A stretch of DNA of 64,000 bases from Terebella lapidaria. Its lineage: Eukaryota > Annelida > Polychaeta > Terebellida > Terebellidae. Under the pieces are notes generated by a model. It was not told the DNA's origin. It saw only the letters and a program-made list of their open reading frames with translations, and did no database searches. Below, piece by piece: positions 49,418 to 60,269 of the stretch (position 1 is the stretch's first letter; each line of letters begins with the position of its first letter). Both the position numbers and the translations under genes were made by a program. The stretch is from positions 53,154,451 through 53,218,450 of the forward strand of contig OX424556.1 in assembly GCA_949152475.1 (NCBI GenBank). Direction: 5' to 3'.

Positions 49418-51393
49418 CTGGTAGTTTAAGCTGGTTTAGACGATCAAACTACTTCAAACTTACTACTTCAAACAACTTCAAAATCCTAAATCTGGTATCC
49501 CACCAGACGACGACCACGTAACAACTGTGACGACTGCATTTTTAGACGACTACTAAGACGAATTTGGAGAAATTTTTGAGAATGTGATTCATAAATAATT
49601 TATAAACACATTGAGCGACATGTTTGCGACCCATTGACAATAGTTGAAGAATTAATCGATTGGCTCCTTGCCGATCATTGCCGTTTTGCGTACGAATATT
49701 CGCAGAACAGTCGTATGACTGTCGTTCACAAATCGTTAATTAGTCGCTAATGACGGGCGACCGCATTTTAAGGATTGATTGCATGTGATCGTCATGAACC
49801 TGGCATTGACCAGCTGTCCATTCACTTATAATGTAAATATAAAGGTAACAAACTCATGAATTTACACACTTCCAATCAACGTGAAACTTTGCCTTTCTGA
49901 TTGTTAGCCATCAAGGATTACTAACCGAGACTCTGTTTCTTACTAAGAAATGTTAAATTTGTTAAATTCATCGTTTTCATATGTCATTTTCCGACCTATT
50001 TCTCAATCTACAAAATACACTCACAACAGGGCGAGCGAAAGGATTATGCTGTGCAGCAAATAGCTAGTGAGGCCAGTAAAACTCACAGGTGATATGCACT
50101 CGGGTGCACCGAGGTGTTTGGGATTATGAATGTTCAGCTCATTGTATTCATCTCACAGAAAGTATAGCCCTAGATATTATCATTATTTTGACGACAACAA
50201 GGAATAAATATATGCAACAGCCAATGCTTGTCAAGCAGAACACTCGAATCTTCGTTTTGGTGAAACGTATAAAATGATTTATCTAATCATCAAATTGCAC
50301 AGCTTCCGTGATATCATTTATGAAACCATGTCTCGGTTCATCATCCATGAGTATATGTGTGTGTGCTAGCCAAGTTTTAGGTCAGGGGATTGTATTGTTT
50401 TGGTGATTTTGTTACCTTTACTTTCACATTATAAGTCAATGGAAAAGTGCCTCAGTGCAGTCACCGGTAAGTTACGTGCAATCACACCTTAACCGTGAAC
50501 CTACCTCGATGCGAATGGAGCATACCGAGCAACCAACTTCAGACTTGCTTACGACTATCAGCAATCTACTGACGACTGTGTAGCGACTCTGAGAAACTCC
50601 TAGGCGAAATAGCTGGAATTTAGTCCATATTTAATCGTTATCTGTTCTTCTGATTTGCCATGCACTCGTCTAAAATCTTTACGAGACGACTGGAACAGAC
50701 TGATATACGAAGTGGTAGCAATCTATTGAAGGCTACTTGTGAATTTAAAAACATTCGCCAAGAAATTTTAAACATCTTCAAAATTTCTGCAAACCGTTAT
50801 TATTGGCCAAAGAGGAGTTTGCCGACGTAATTTGTGAAACTTGGACTACTTTTGGGGGCTTTGGCGATAGGTCAATTGGGATATTGCTTCCGACTTCTTA
50901 GAGATTTATTACAGCCAAATTTACGATTAAAAGCCGAATCAGAGGAATTGGCATTCGTCTGATTTGCTAATCATTCGCAAGTCTGGTGAGAAAGGCCCTT
51001 AAAAGTTCAGTTTGATGTAGTTTAACAGTGGGTGATTACACGATCTAACTTGTCAGGTCAAACTACTTCAAACTACATCACACTTTTTGAAATTACGGTT
51101 TACAAGGTCAAACTTTTCACTTCAAACGCCTTCAAAATATTTCAAACTCCATCAAACTACATCCAAATTTTCATTTGACGTTATTATTTGAAACTCCTAG
51201 GTTGTGTTAATATAGTATATACTTCATTAATGTGACGAGTTTCAAAGTAAGAATCATGCTTTTCTTTGATTTGATATGGACACGAGTATGGACGTAGTTT
51301 GGAGTATCGGTTTACCCGATCAAACTTGGCATCAAATTCCAAAGTTTGAAGTGGTTAAGTAAAATTTTGAAGTAGTTTGATTATGTAAACCAG
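49418..51393. mobile_element. Non-autonomous DNA transposon with 5-bp target duplication
   Basis: It is bounded by GCTTC on both sides (49413-49417, 51394-51398) and begins CTGGT / ends ACCAG. Inverted termini CTGGTTTAGACGATCAAACT and (complement) CTGGTTTACATAATCAAACT continue with ACTACTTCAAA; the left end has a short extra segment. Subterminal zones are dense in ACTACTTCAAAC-type words (49444-49490 and 51056-51170). The 1.98-kb interior has no transposase. The superfamily is not assigned. Confidence 0.75.
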
Positions 51394-51398
51394 GCTTC

Positions 51399-51540
51399 AT
51401 ACCATATACATCTTTAATCATGAAGGCGAAAGTGGATGAAATTTTCGAAGTTAAGAAAAACCTTTTTGAGAATCGAATGAATCGTCAAAATGACGAAAAG
51501 TCACAAAGGGATGTCAAAGTCCCAGAATTGTAGTTTTTCG
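51399..51540 (-). repeat. Reverse-oriented family fragment right of the DNA transposon
   Basis: ATCATGAAGGCGAAAGTGGA and GTCAAAGTCCCAGAATTG match the complemented body (CCCATTATGAAGGAAAAA, AAAGTCCAAAATTG elsewhere). Joined to 49211-49412 it rebuilds one fragment around the GCTTC site. Confidence 0.5.
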
Positions 51541-51651
51541 TCAAGCATAACCTTTTTGAGGTATATATAAAACTACACATACCAGACATACATAAATATA
51601 CACAATGTAACAATTAAAATGTAAAAAAGAAATGGCTACAGGGTGGGAAGG

Positions 51652-51832
51652 GGTAAAGTGTACGGCAGCAAAGCTTGGAGCCAGTTGACCAATGCCCCGA
51701 CCGACCATGTAAGCAATACACGAGCTACGACATGAGCAATACATACGTTGTAGGACGACATGAGCAATAGATTCAGGATAAAAATTAGGCTAAACCCATT
51801 TAAATTTAGTTAAAGAATTGACAACAATTAAA
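51652..51832 (-). repeat. DIRS terminal direct repeat, left copy
   Basis: It contains TACGGCAGCAAAGCTTGGAG, CCCCGACCGACCATGTAAGC, two copies of GACATGAGCAATA and AAACCCATTTAAATTTAG. Same orientation as the right copy. Confidence 0.75.
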
Positions 51833-51929
51833 TGTACTCAAAAAGATATATTGTGTGTTTGGGAAAATATTTTATTTTGTCCCACATGGGACCTACTCCA
51901 AACCCAAACACATGATTGTAGTAATTGGA

Positions 51930-53861
51930 TTATATGTAGTTAGATAATTTTATGGACAATACTTTTACCAAATTCTGTTTTTGACTAAGTGGGACTACAA
52001 GATAGCGTTCATACGCTGCTGTCCTCCAATCACCTTGCATCTTGATAACTTGAGCCGGAACGCCACACTGGAAGGCGTACGACGCCCCGCCCCGCCTGAA
52101 CGAGTGACCCGAGTAGTCACCCGCATTGAATCCACAAGACGTGAGGACCAGACGGAGGGACCGGACGAAACATGAGTGTGATATATGAGAGATCCCGACA
52201 CCAGAAGGATACGAGAATAGAGGAGCACTGCTGGGGGCGTTCTTGTCCAGGCTGAATAAATCCTCCAGGGCTCTCACATGACACAATGGTGAGCCTGGTA
52301 TACGTGGGATAGGTGTGGTCAGCACCCGCTCCCCAAACTGAAGGGTTTTAGTATGCCGGACTGTCAGTACGGCACCATCTTCCGTGAACTCGACGTCTCC
52401 ACGACATAGCTCGGTTTTACAGCTGTGTTGAGTCTGTGATCTTGGGAGGAGAGTCGCCTTGCGAAAGAAGGTGAAAAACGCACATAGGCATGCTGCCCAG
52501 AATGCTTTGTTATACGGGTGAGTCAGGTCCAGTTTCCTGTACATCGCGAGCAGGATATCGGCTGTTATCGGTAGCTTCTGGCGCGGGGCTGTGCCTCGTT
52601 TCCGTTTGATACCTCGAAGGACCGATTGTAGTATCCAGTTGCCAGTCACTGGATTTGGAAGGCCCGATTCAAGGTGTAGGATACGTACAATACTCAAATA
52701 GCAGTCGACGCTGGGGGGTTTGAGGAAGCGGGCGAGAAACACTGCGTACCTACAGAGAACCAGATCCGTTGCCGGTACCGGTGAGTATCCAAAGTACAGG
52801 TAGAATCTGAGGTACGTATCCAACTGGCACTTGTAGGCCACTTTGGTGGCATCCGAGTAGGCCGAGCGGCGATAGTGCATTATCTCAGCAGAGCTGAACA
52901 CATACTCAAAACTTGCAAATGACATATGGTGTAGAATGTTGTAACAAGGGTGGGCAATATGAACGCCTTTTCTTTTAAGGTATTTTATAGCGAGAGTCAG
53001 GAACTTTATATCATGCATACGACTCAAACTGTCTGCTATGAAATTATCATGAGTTGAAATATAGGAAGTCAGTACAGTTATGTTGTGCACTGCCGCTATC
53101 CATAGAATTTCACGCAGTATGTCATTAGCGATAGTATTCCTCGTTAATCCCTTTCGTATTGCCCACTTTACGCCCTCGTTGTCTGTTCGTAGGTGGACAC
53201 ATTTATTTGTCCGAATATGACACAACCTGCGGAATGCTACTAACACCGCACACAATTCCTTTACATAAATATTTGCATGCATTAGTCCAGGAAAGTCCGA
53301 CTCCCAACCTGTGTACAGGAAGTCTCTAGCACAGTAAGCGGCCCCGGCCTCGGGAGAAGCGTCCGTATACAAGGTGGTTTCGGGCTGGGGTCTCCTGCTG
53401 GTGGGGAGGAAGACCACGCCATTGAAAGAAGAGCACCAGGTATCGAAATACAGAAGGTCCATTTTGGTCCTTTTGGGTATGCGCGCCCTATGAGAGGGGC
53501 TTTTGAGTTTAGCCAGCAGTGAGATGAGCGAGTGAAGCACTGGGCGGACAGCTTTCACACACCTAGCAGCCCAATTGAGTTTTCCGATTAAAGCCTGTAT
53601 CTCACGTTTTGAAGCTCGTTGTTCCTGGCGCCACTCTGCCGCACATTGCTTTATTTCAAGCAGTTTTCTGTCTGGGATTGAGAGTTTATTTTCCACGGAG
53701 TCGATGTTGATTCCAAGAAATGTCAGATTTTGGCTGGGGTAAATGACATTGTCCAAATTGATGGAGAACCCCAGGTCCTGAATTAAAGTTACAAGTATAT
53801 CCATTGATCGTCGATCGTCAATTTTGTCTTTCCGATAACCAGAGAATCGTCCAAATAACAA
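51930..53861 (-). CDS. DIRS RT C-terminus, RNase H and tyrosine recombinase
   Basis: The frame is 643 residues. The N-terminal part continues the RT: FLGINIDSVENKLSIPD, then EIQALIGKLNWAARCV (thumb/connection). The RNase H part reads TTLYTDASPEAGAAYC, then KELCAVLVAF and LRTDNEGVKWAI, ending with HDNFIADSLSR. The C-terminal ~330 residues form a tyrosine recombinase: FFRKATLLP (first Arg), TVRHTKT, then GHSFRRGGASYAF (His-x-x-Arg), QGDWRTAAYERYL (Trp and nucleophile Tyr). It would insert circular cDNA by site-specific recombination. It overlaps the upstream RT frame with a shift near 53810. Confidence 0.88.
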   Translation of the reverse strand: MLFGRFSGYRKDKIDDRRSMDILVTLIQDLGFSINLDNVIYPSQNLTFLGINIDSVENKLSIPDRKLLEIKQCAAEWRQEQRASKREIQALIGKLNWAARCVKAVRPVLHSLISLLAKLKSPSHRARIPKRTKMDLLYFDTWCSSFNGVVFLPTSRRPQPETTLYTDASPEAGAAYCARDFLYTGWESDFPGLMHANIYVKELCAVLVAFRRLCHIRTNKCVHLRTDNEGVKWAIRKGLTRNTIANDILREILWIAAVHNITVLTSYISTHDNFIADSLSRMHDIKFLTLAIKYLKRKGVHIAHPCYNILHHMSFASFEYVFSSAEIMHYRRSAYSDATKVAYKCQLDTYLRFYLYFGYSPVPATDLVLCRYAVFLARFLKPPSVDCYLSIVRILHLESGLPNPVTGNWILQSVLRGIKRKRGTAPRQKLPITADILLAMYRKLDLTHPYNKAFWAACLCAFFTFFRKATLLPRSQTQHSCKTELCRGDVEFTEDGAVLTVRHTKTLQFGERVLTTPIPRIPGSPLCHVRALEDLFSLDKNAPSSAPLFSYPSGVGISHISHSCFVRSLRLVLTSCGFNAGDYSGHSFRRGGASYAFQCGVPAQVIKMQGDWRTAAYERYLVVPLSQKQNLVKVLSIKLSNYI

Positions 53862-54316
53862 ATTATTAAAGAGTGACCCCGTCGATGCATCATACGAACG
53901 ATGCTCTGTGTAATTCTATGAAAAGTTCCCACTGAACCGGACGCCCCGAAACACAAACGTGTGTCATAGAAATATGTTGGTTTTGCGTCACCAGTGAATG
54001 TGTATTTCAGTCCCAGCAAGTCATAATTTCGGGGATGAACGCCAACGTGGCGGTAAGCAGACTTGAGGTCTACCTTTGCCATCCAGCCCTCTGACGGCAA
54101 CTTACGTACAGCAGAGTCCACTGATTCGAACGTGTGATTGTCGGTTTTGGCGTAAGAGTTCAAACTACTCCCATGAGGTCGACTACAGTCGTGTATCAAC
54201 CTCAAGTCTGTGCTACCGGATTTTGGGACGGCTCCTAGCGCGCTTACAATTGTTGGCTTACGTGTTTTCACCACATAATGTCCTTTAGAAATTTCAGATT
54301 TCAACTGACATTCCAC
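53789..54316 (-). pseudogene. DIRS RT N-terminal part
   Basis: It carries ALGAVPKSGSTDLRLIHDCS, then GWMAKVDLKSAYRHVGV (first catalytic Asp), LCFGASGSVGTFHRITQSI and the catalytic ICYLDDSLVIG. The frame ends at 53789 just after IDDQW, while the correct continuation (IDDRRSMDILVT) is in the 51930-53861 frame, so a single frameshift lies near 53810. Upstream, the link to gag is also broken. Confidence 0.82.
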
Positions 54317-54517
54317 CCTGTAACGATTGTCCGAGCATGTGACGGAACGGTAATTATCACATTCTTAAGGGGCTATCCCATCTAGATCTTTGTGTTTATT
54401 GATAATGTCAAAACCACTTTGTAATCCTTCCAGAATGAATGAGCTATCCTGATCGTCGCGGAGTTCTCTCTTCCAGACATCAAGGCGCAATGATAGCGGA
54501 GTGGAGGTCGCGATATC

Positions 54518-54748
54518 CTATTTGTGGCTACTTTTGCAGTGAACTACCTCTTTGCACAAGGCGCATGCGTGAGAGTATCGACAAGGACTACGAGCACAGC
54601 CCATGCCGTTATAGTTACGGCAAATTTCAACTCCCTGTGTATCCAGAAGGCGAGGGGGCTTGTCTCCTTTGCGTATGTTCTGTGGTCTTGAAGTCATATT
54701 AGTATTCCGTATGTCCGACTTTCTGAGTATGCTTTTTGCGATATTCAT
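54518..54748 (-). pseudogene. DIRS gag C-terminal zinc-finger region
   Basis: It reads VEICRNYNGMGCARSPCRYSH followed by ACALCKEVVHCKSSHK: a CCCH-type finger and a second Cys/His pair, as in DIRS/Ngaro gag C-termini. It overlaps the end of the main gag frame in another frame, so one shift separates them near 54720. Confidence 0.65.
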
Positions 54749-55502
54749 TATCGTATATCATCAGCGATCGAATGTCACACACTTGGGCATAATCGCCGAA
54801 GTCTTGTACGTATTGCAAATAATCCAGAAGACTTTGTTGGCTGGAGAGCGTGCCGTCAGTTATGAGTTGGGCCATCACACGAGCATTGGCACTTATCCAC
54901 TGCGGCAGGGACACGCTTTCAGGCGTCGGCTTTTGGCGTGAACCTCGTAGGAACAAACGGTGTCCATTTTGGCCACACAGTTCCTGATCGTCTGTGCCCG
55001 TTGTGCCAGACGAGGACTTGCTGACAAAATCCGGGATCAGGAGCGCTTTTGACGTACCTTGTGGACGAGAGTCCTCTGGACTTGTATCGGCGTTTGATGT
55101 CAGATTCGGTGGACCAGGCCAGAGTGTGCCATCGTCGGGTCCTTTGGCGGTCAACAGGTCGAGCAGTTTCTGGATCTCCGCGTCCCTTGACAGTGATCTT
55201 GTGTCTATAGGCGTGACAGTTGGAATGGTCTGGACAGGATCGTCCGCAACAATAGTACCGGATCGCTGCTTGGCACCACCGTCAGTTTCATCATGGAGAG
55301 TTCGTCGCCACTGCTCTAGCACGCGTGATTGACCGCGCGTCAGGTTTATAGAGCGCACATCATCGTCAGTCATAGCTCTGACCGCCACCAGATTGTCGAA
55401 ATCTTCATCTGTTAGTTTTTTAATAGATGCGGGTTTCAGCCCGGCCTCTTTTGCTGCCGTTGCAAAGTTTTTTGTATCCGACATATTGGTTATATAAAAC
55501 AC
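54699..55502 (-). CDS. DIRS gag-like ORF1
   Basis: The ORF is 267 residues; the likely start is the second Met (MSDTKNFATAAKEAG). The N-terminal half has a small helical region (ASIKKLTDEDFDNLVAVRAM), then a Ser/Thr/Pro-rich linker. The C-terminal part (LLIPDFVSKS, LPQWISANARVMAQLITDGT, LDYLQYVQDFGDYAQV, SLMIYDNEYRKKH) matches the pattern of DIRS-type gag. It lies about 30 bp inside the right terminal repeat, which probably holds the promoter. Confidence 0.75.
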   Translation of the reverse strand: MFYITNMSDTKNFATAAKEAGLKPASIKKLTDEDFDNLVAVRAMTDDDVRSINLTRGQSRVLEQWRRTLHDETDGGAKQRSGTIVADDPVQTIPTVTPIDTRSLSRDAEIQKLLDLLTAKGPDDGTLWPGPPNLTSNADTSPEDSRPQGTSKALLIPDFVSKSSSGTTGTDDQELCGQNGHRLFLRGSRQKPTPESVSLPQWISANARVMAQLITDGTLSSQQSLLDYLQYVQDFGDYAQVCDIRSLMIYDNEYRKKHTQKVGHTEY

Positions 55503-55534
55503 TAGTAAAATGGCTCGAAAAGTTCTGCAGATCT

Positions 55535-55612
55535 ATAGTAAAGTGTACGGCAGCAAAGCTTGGAGCCAATTGACCAAAGCCCCGACCGACCATGTAAGCA
55601 ATACACGAGTTA
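55535..55612 (-). repeat. DIRS terminal direct repeat, right copy, first part
   Basis: It matches 51652 onward from TAAAGTGTACGGCAGC to AATACACGAGTTA. It is interrupted here by a 616-bp MITE and continues at 56231. Confidence 0.75.
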
Positions 55613-56228
55613 CCGGGGATCCCCGTATTCAAGCCCCTCTTTGGATAAGCCCATGGGCTAATACAAGGGGAGTACTACTCTTGTATAAGCCCATGGGCTT
55701 ATAAACGGAATAAAATTTTGTCTCGCATCAGGACTGGGCCTATATTTGGGGAAAACGTAGTTGACGTTTTGTTTCGTACGAGACGCTGTAGGCCTAAGCT
55801 GTAAGTGTTGGTACCTAGAATAAGGTACTGAAATGCAATTGATAAAAGACGTACGTTTATTCCTTGCCTAGGGCTACTGTAGTACGTATACACGTGACCA
55901 GCTGGATTTTATCCGGTACATGTATGCATAGGCATGTATATGTGTACATATTTATTCGTCATGCGTGCGTTTAATATGACAGTGAATATCTGTGATATTC
56001 TATCTTTATGGAACTACAGAATAACATGTTTGTATAAATATAGTTATTACGCATATAAGAAGTGCTTTCTTGTCTAATCCATTGTAAATTCAAGCGTGCA
56101 AAATAAAAATCGTAAAATAATCATTCCCCAAATATAAGCCCATGGGCCTATATATGGAGTTAAATTTCCTCCCACACAACTCCTTCTCCCCAATTATAAG
56201 CCCAGGGCTTAAATACGGGGATCCCCGG
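55613..56228. mobile_element. MITE with TA target duplication and repeated AAGCCCATGGGCTT palindromes
   Basis: Ends CCGGGGATCCCCGTATT and (complement) the same, flanked by TA (55611-55612, 56229-56230). Inside both ends are short palindromes: ATAAGCCCATGGGCTAAT (about 55647), ATAAGCCCATGGGCTTAT (about 55685), ATAAGCCCATGGGCCTAT (about 56136) and ATAAGCCCAGGGCTTA (about 56199). The interior (55710-56120) is AT-rich without a transposase. The TA duplication fits Tc1/mariner-mobilised MITEs, but others are possible. Confidence 0.78.
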
Positions 56229-56230
56229 TA

Positions 56231-56331
56231 CGACATGAGCAATACATTCGTTGTAGGACGACATGAGCAATAGATGCAGGATAAAAATTAGGCCAAACCC
56301 ATTTAAATTTAGTTAAAGAATTAACAACAAG
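56231..56331 (-). repeat. DIRS terminal direct repeat, right copy, second part
   Basis: It matches the left copy from CGACATGAGCAATACAT through GTTAAAGAATTAACAACAA. Confidence 0.72.
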
Positions 56332-56631
56332 TAGAATGAGGTAATTGAAGGTATGAGGTGATCGAAGGTAGAATTCAAGGTCCCAATTCGCGATATATGA
56401 CTTCCCATCTGAATATGCAAATCGATCAGCAAGAAGGTAATTTCTTTTAAAAACTTTTTTTTTTAAATGACCGTCACACACAGACAATTCTAGCGAAACC
56501 AAACTTGTCGAGAACGACCGCCATTTGGAAACAAAATGTTGGAAACATGAAGAAAAAAAAACTTGTCGTACACGTATCATTATAATATATACTTTACAAA
56601 ATTCACTGATATAAAATTCGTCGAACAAGAA
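56332..56631 (-). repeat. Reverse-oriented family fragment
   Basis: TTCAAGGTCCCAATTCGC, TATGACTTCCCATCTGAA and AACCAAACTTGTC match complemented family bodies. It is the sequence next to the DIRS element. Confidence 0.45.
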
Positions 56632-56635
56632 AAAA

Positions 56636-57507
56636 TTAGCCCAAGGGCTAAGATAGGTTACCGGACAATTTTGGTTGAAGCACGACGGGTGAGATATGAC
56701 ATTCAGATTAACCATTTGAGGTCATCTTCGTGAACTTCAATGTCACCATCAAGTGTGCAGCATATACCTTGTATATGTTCAAAATACTAATACAAGTCTA
56801 TCTACAAGTATTTTGTCTCTTTGGACAAAATTTACACATTTCAGTCCCAATTTACACATTTCATATGAAAAAAAGATTATTTCTGCCGACCCGTCAAAAA
56901 TTCAAAATGGCCGACACACGGAGACTGGCGATTCAATGGCAACAAAACTTATACACATCATAAAGGTACATAAGGGGAATCTTTTGGAACAAAAATCTCA
57001 AAACTGATCAGACAGTTTTTGACAAAAGACAGACAAGGTGCAAATTTGAGCATTTTTCGATCCCAAAATGGCTGTTTTGACCTCTCAAGGTCATCCAAGG
57101 TCAAATTCAAGGTCACCACATAAGTCGCCAAATATGACTTCCCATTTGAAAGTGCCAATTTCTAAGCTCTATCTTCAGGCGTTCTAGGAGAACAGTTCTG
57201 GCAGCTCCCATTATGAAGGAAAAAAGTGCTGAATTTCAAAGGGTGAATTTTTTTTCTAGAAATGGCCCAAAATGGATAGTAATATGACCCATCGAAAATT
57301 CAAAATGGCCGCCATACGCAGACCGGCGATTCAAGGGCAACCAAACTTATACACATCACAGAGATACATTAGAAGATTTTTTTGAAACAAAAATCTCAAA
57401 TCAGATCAGACAGTTTTTGAGATAATGGCCGCCAAATTTCAAAATTGACCGTTTTTCGACGAAAACGGCCGCCATTTTGAAAAAAATGTAAAAATAAAAA
57501 AACTAAA
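56636..57507 (-). mobile_element. Reverse-oriented hairpin-ended element lacking the 134-bp array
   Basis: It starts with the 3' hairpin TTAGCCCAAGGGCTAA (56636-56651) and GGTTACCGGACAATTTTGG. The body has half-site clusters (AAGGTCATCCAAGGTCAAATT), GCCGCCATTTTGAAAAAAAT near the other end, and no complete start hairpin before the next element begins at 57508. Confidence 0.65.
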
Positions 57508-58853
57508 AATTAGCCCAATGGCTGAGATAGGTTACCTAACAATTTTGGTTTTAAGCTGCATATGACTTTATATATGTTTATAATACAAACATACTAGTAT
57601 AACCTCTATCAACAAGTATTTTGTCTGTAGAGGCCAATTTACACGTCATGTCAGATCAGGCAAGATTTTGAATTTTAGCCTTCAAGGTCATTTAAGGTCA
57701 AATTCAAGATCACCAAAAGATGTGCCATATACACATAAATTCTTGTAAGCTTATATACAATTCTAACCTGTATGTGCAAGTGTTTGAGCCTCAGTGGCTA
57801 ATTTACACATTTCACGTCGGACATTTAGCACTCGAGGTCATCCGAGGTCAAGCTCAAGGTCATCATCAGTTGTTCCATATATGACTTCCTATATGCTCAT
57901 AATGCAAACTTGAGCTCTATCTACAATCATTTCGCCTGTAGAGGCAAATATGGGCGTTTTTTTACCTCAAAATGGCTGATTTGACCTTTCAAGGTCATCA
58001 AAGGTCAAATTCAAGGTCGCCACACAAATCGCCACATATGACTTCCCATTTGAAAGTGCCAATTTCTAAGCTCTATCTTCAAGCGTTCTATGAGTACAGT
58101 TCCGGCAGCTCCCACTATGAAGAAAAAAAAAGTGCCGAAAATTTTCCTAGTCCAAAAAAGTTTTCAAAGAGTGAAAAATTTTCGGCCCAGAATGGCTCAA
58201 AATGGATAGTAACGCGATTTGGGCCGAAAAAATTTCAATGCGATTTGGGCCGTAATTTTTTTTTTTATCGTTGACCCGTCAAAATATCCAAAATGGCCGC
58301 CATACGCAGACCGGCGATTCAAGGGCAACCAAACTTATACACATCACAGGAGTAAATCTCAAATCTGATCAGAAAGTTTTTGAGAAAATGGCCGCCAAAG
58401 TCCGAAATTGACCGTTTTTCGAAGTAAACGGCCTCCATTTTGAAAAAAAATCAAAAAAATCAAAAATATAAAAAATACCTCCTTCTCAAATTATTTTAAG
58501 GTATCTTTTCCCAAATTTTCAGAAAGATTGGACCGTAAACTTCAAAGATAAAAATGTGGCAGACGACGACGACGACAACGGACGGACGGACGACGGACAC
58601 AACACCATGGCAATAGGTTATCGGACCATAGGTCCGGTAACCTAAAAATACCCCCTTCTCGAATTATTTGAAGGTATCTTTTCCCAAATTTTCAGAAAGA
58701 TTGGACAGTAAACTTTGAAGATAAAAATGTGGACGCACGACGACGACGACGGCCGGACGCCAGACGCAACGCCATGGCAATAGGTTATCGGACCATAGGT
58801 TCGGTAACCTAAAAAAAACATGTTGACGGACGGACAGACCCTACAATGCTAGA
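57462..58853. repeat. 1,392-bp tandem duplication, copy 1
   Basis: It is repeated at 58854-60245. It contains a reverse-oriented hairpin element: 3' hairpin near 57510 (TTAGCCCAATGGCTGA), two start hairpins (58615-58643 AGGTTATCGGACC/GGTCCGGTAACCT, and about 58783-58811), each beside an ACGACGACG tract, showing an internal duplication of the start end. The 100-residue frame at 57972-58274 is repeat-derived. Confidence 0.88.
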
Positions 58854-60245
58854 AAAACGGCCGCCATTTTGAAAAAAATGTAAAAATAAAAAAACTAAAA
58901 ATTAGCCCAATGGCTGAGATAGGTTACCTAACAATTTTGGTTTTAAGCTGCATATGACTTTATATATGTTTATAATACAAACATACTAGTATAACCTCTA
59001 TCAACAAGTATTTTGTCTGTAGAGGCCAATTTACACGTCATGTCAGATCAGGCAAGATTTTGAATTTTAGCCTTCAAGGTCATTTAAGGTCAAATTCAAG
59101 ATCACCAAAAGATGTGCCATATACACATAAATTCTTGTAAGCTTATATACAATTCTAACCTGTATGTGCAAGTGTTTGAGCCTCAGTGGCTAATTTACAC
59201 ATTTCACGTCGGACATTTAGCACTCGAGGTCATCCGAGGTCAAGCTCAAGGTCATCATCAGTTGTTCCATATATGACTTCCTATATGCTCATAATGCAAA
59301 CTTGAGCTCTATCTACAATCATTTCGCCTGTAGAGGCAAATATGGGCGTTTTTTGACCTCAAAATGGCTGATTTGACCTTTCAAGGTCATCAAAGGTCAA
59401 ATTCAAGGTCGCCACACAAATCGCCACATATGACTTCCCATTTGAAAGTGCCAATTTCTAAGCTCTATCTTCAAGCGTTCTATGAGTACAGTTCCGGCAG
59501 CTCCCACTATGAAGAAAAAAAAAGTGCCGAAAATTTTCCTAGTCCAAAAAAGTTTTCAAAGAGTGAAAAATTTTCGGCCCAGAATGGCTCAAAATGGATA
59601 GTAACGCGATTTGGGCCGAAAAAATTTCAATGCGATTTGGGCCGTAATTTTTTTTTTTATCGTTGACCCGTCAAAATATCCAAAATGGCCGCCATACGCA
59701 GACCGGCGATTCAAGGGCAACCAAACTTATACACATCACAGGAGTAAATCTCAAATCTGATCAGAAAGTTTTTGAGAAAATGGCCGCCAAAGTCCGAAAT
59801 TGACCGTTTTTCGAAGTAAACGGCCTCCATTTTGAAAAAAAATCAAAAAAATCAAAAATATAAAAAATACCTCCTTCTCAAATTATTTTAAGGTATCTTT
59901 TCCCAAATTTTCAGAAAGATTGGACCGTAAACTTCAAAGATAAAAATGTGGCAGACGACGACGACGACAACGGACGGACGGACGACGGACACAACACCAT
60001 GGCAATAGGTTATCGGACCATAGGTCCGGTAACCTAAAAATACCCCCTTCTCGAATTATTTGAAGGTATCTTTTCCCAAATTTTCAGAAAGATTGGACAG
60101 TAAACTTTGAAGATAAAAATGTGGACGCACGACGACGACGACGGCCGGACGCCAGACGCAACGCCATGGCAATAGGTTATCGGACCATAGGTTCGGTAAC
60201 CTAAAAAAAACATGTTGACGGACGGACAGACCCTACAATGCTAGA
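58854..60245. repeat. 1,392-bp tandem duplication, copy 2
   Basis: Nearly identical to copy 1; the one difference I found is T versus G just before ACCTCAAAATGGC (57963 / 59355). Its right end is followed by GTTTCAACATC, whereas copy 1 runs into the copy 2 start. Confidence 0.88.
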
Positions 60246-60269
60246 AGTTTCAACATCTTGGATTTTGAT

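Larger units (their letters stand above)
51652..56331 (-). mobile_element. DIRS-type (Ngaro/PAT-like) tyrosine-recombinase retrotransposon
   Basis: Minus-strand order: terminal direct repeat, gag-like ORF, zinc-finger region, RT, RNase H, tyrosine recombinase, terminal direct repeat. The ~180-bp direct repeat starts TAAAGTGTACGGCAGC and ends near AATTGACAACAA. The left copy is 51652-51832; the right copy is 55535-55612 plus 56231-56331, split by a MITE. No DDE integrase is present. Frameshifts in gag and RT indicate an inactive copy. Confidence 0.85.

Noticed and set aside
57972-58274. 100-residue frame repeated at 59364-59666
   Set aside because: Lies in a duplicated repeat-element body. 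The translation is low complexity and reflects GGTCA/AAAATGG repeats.
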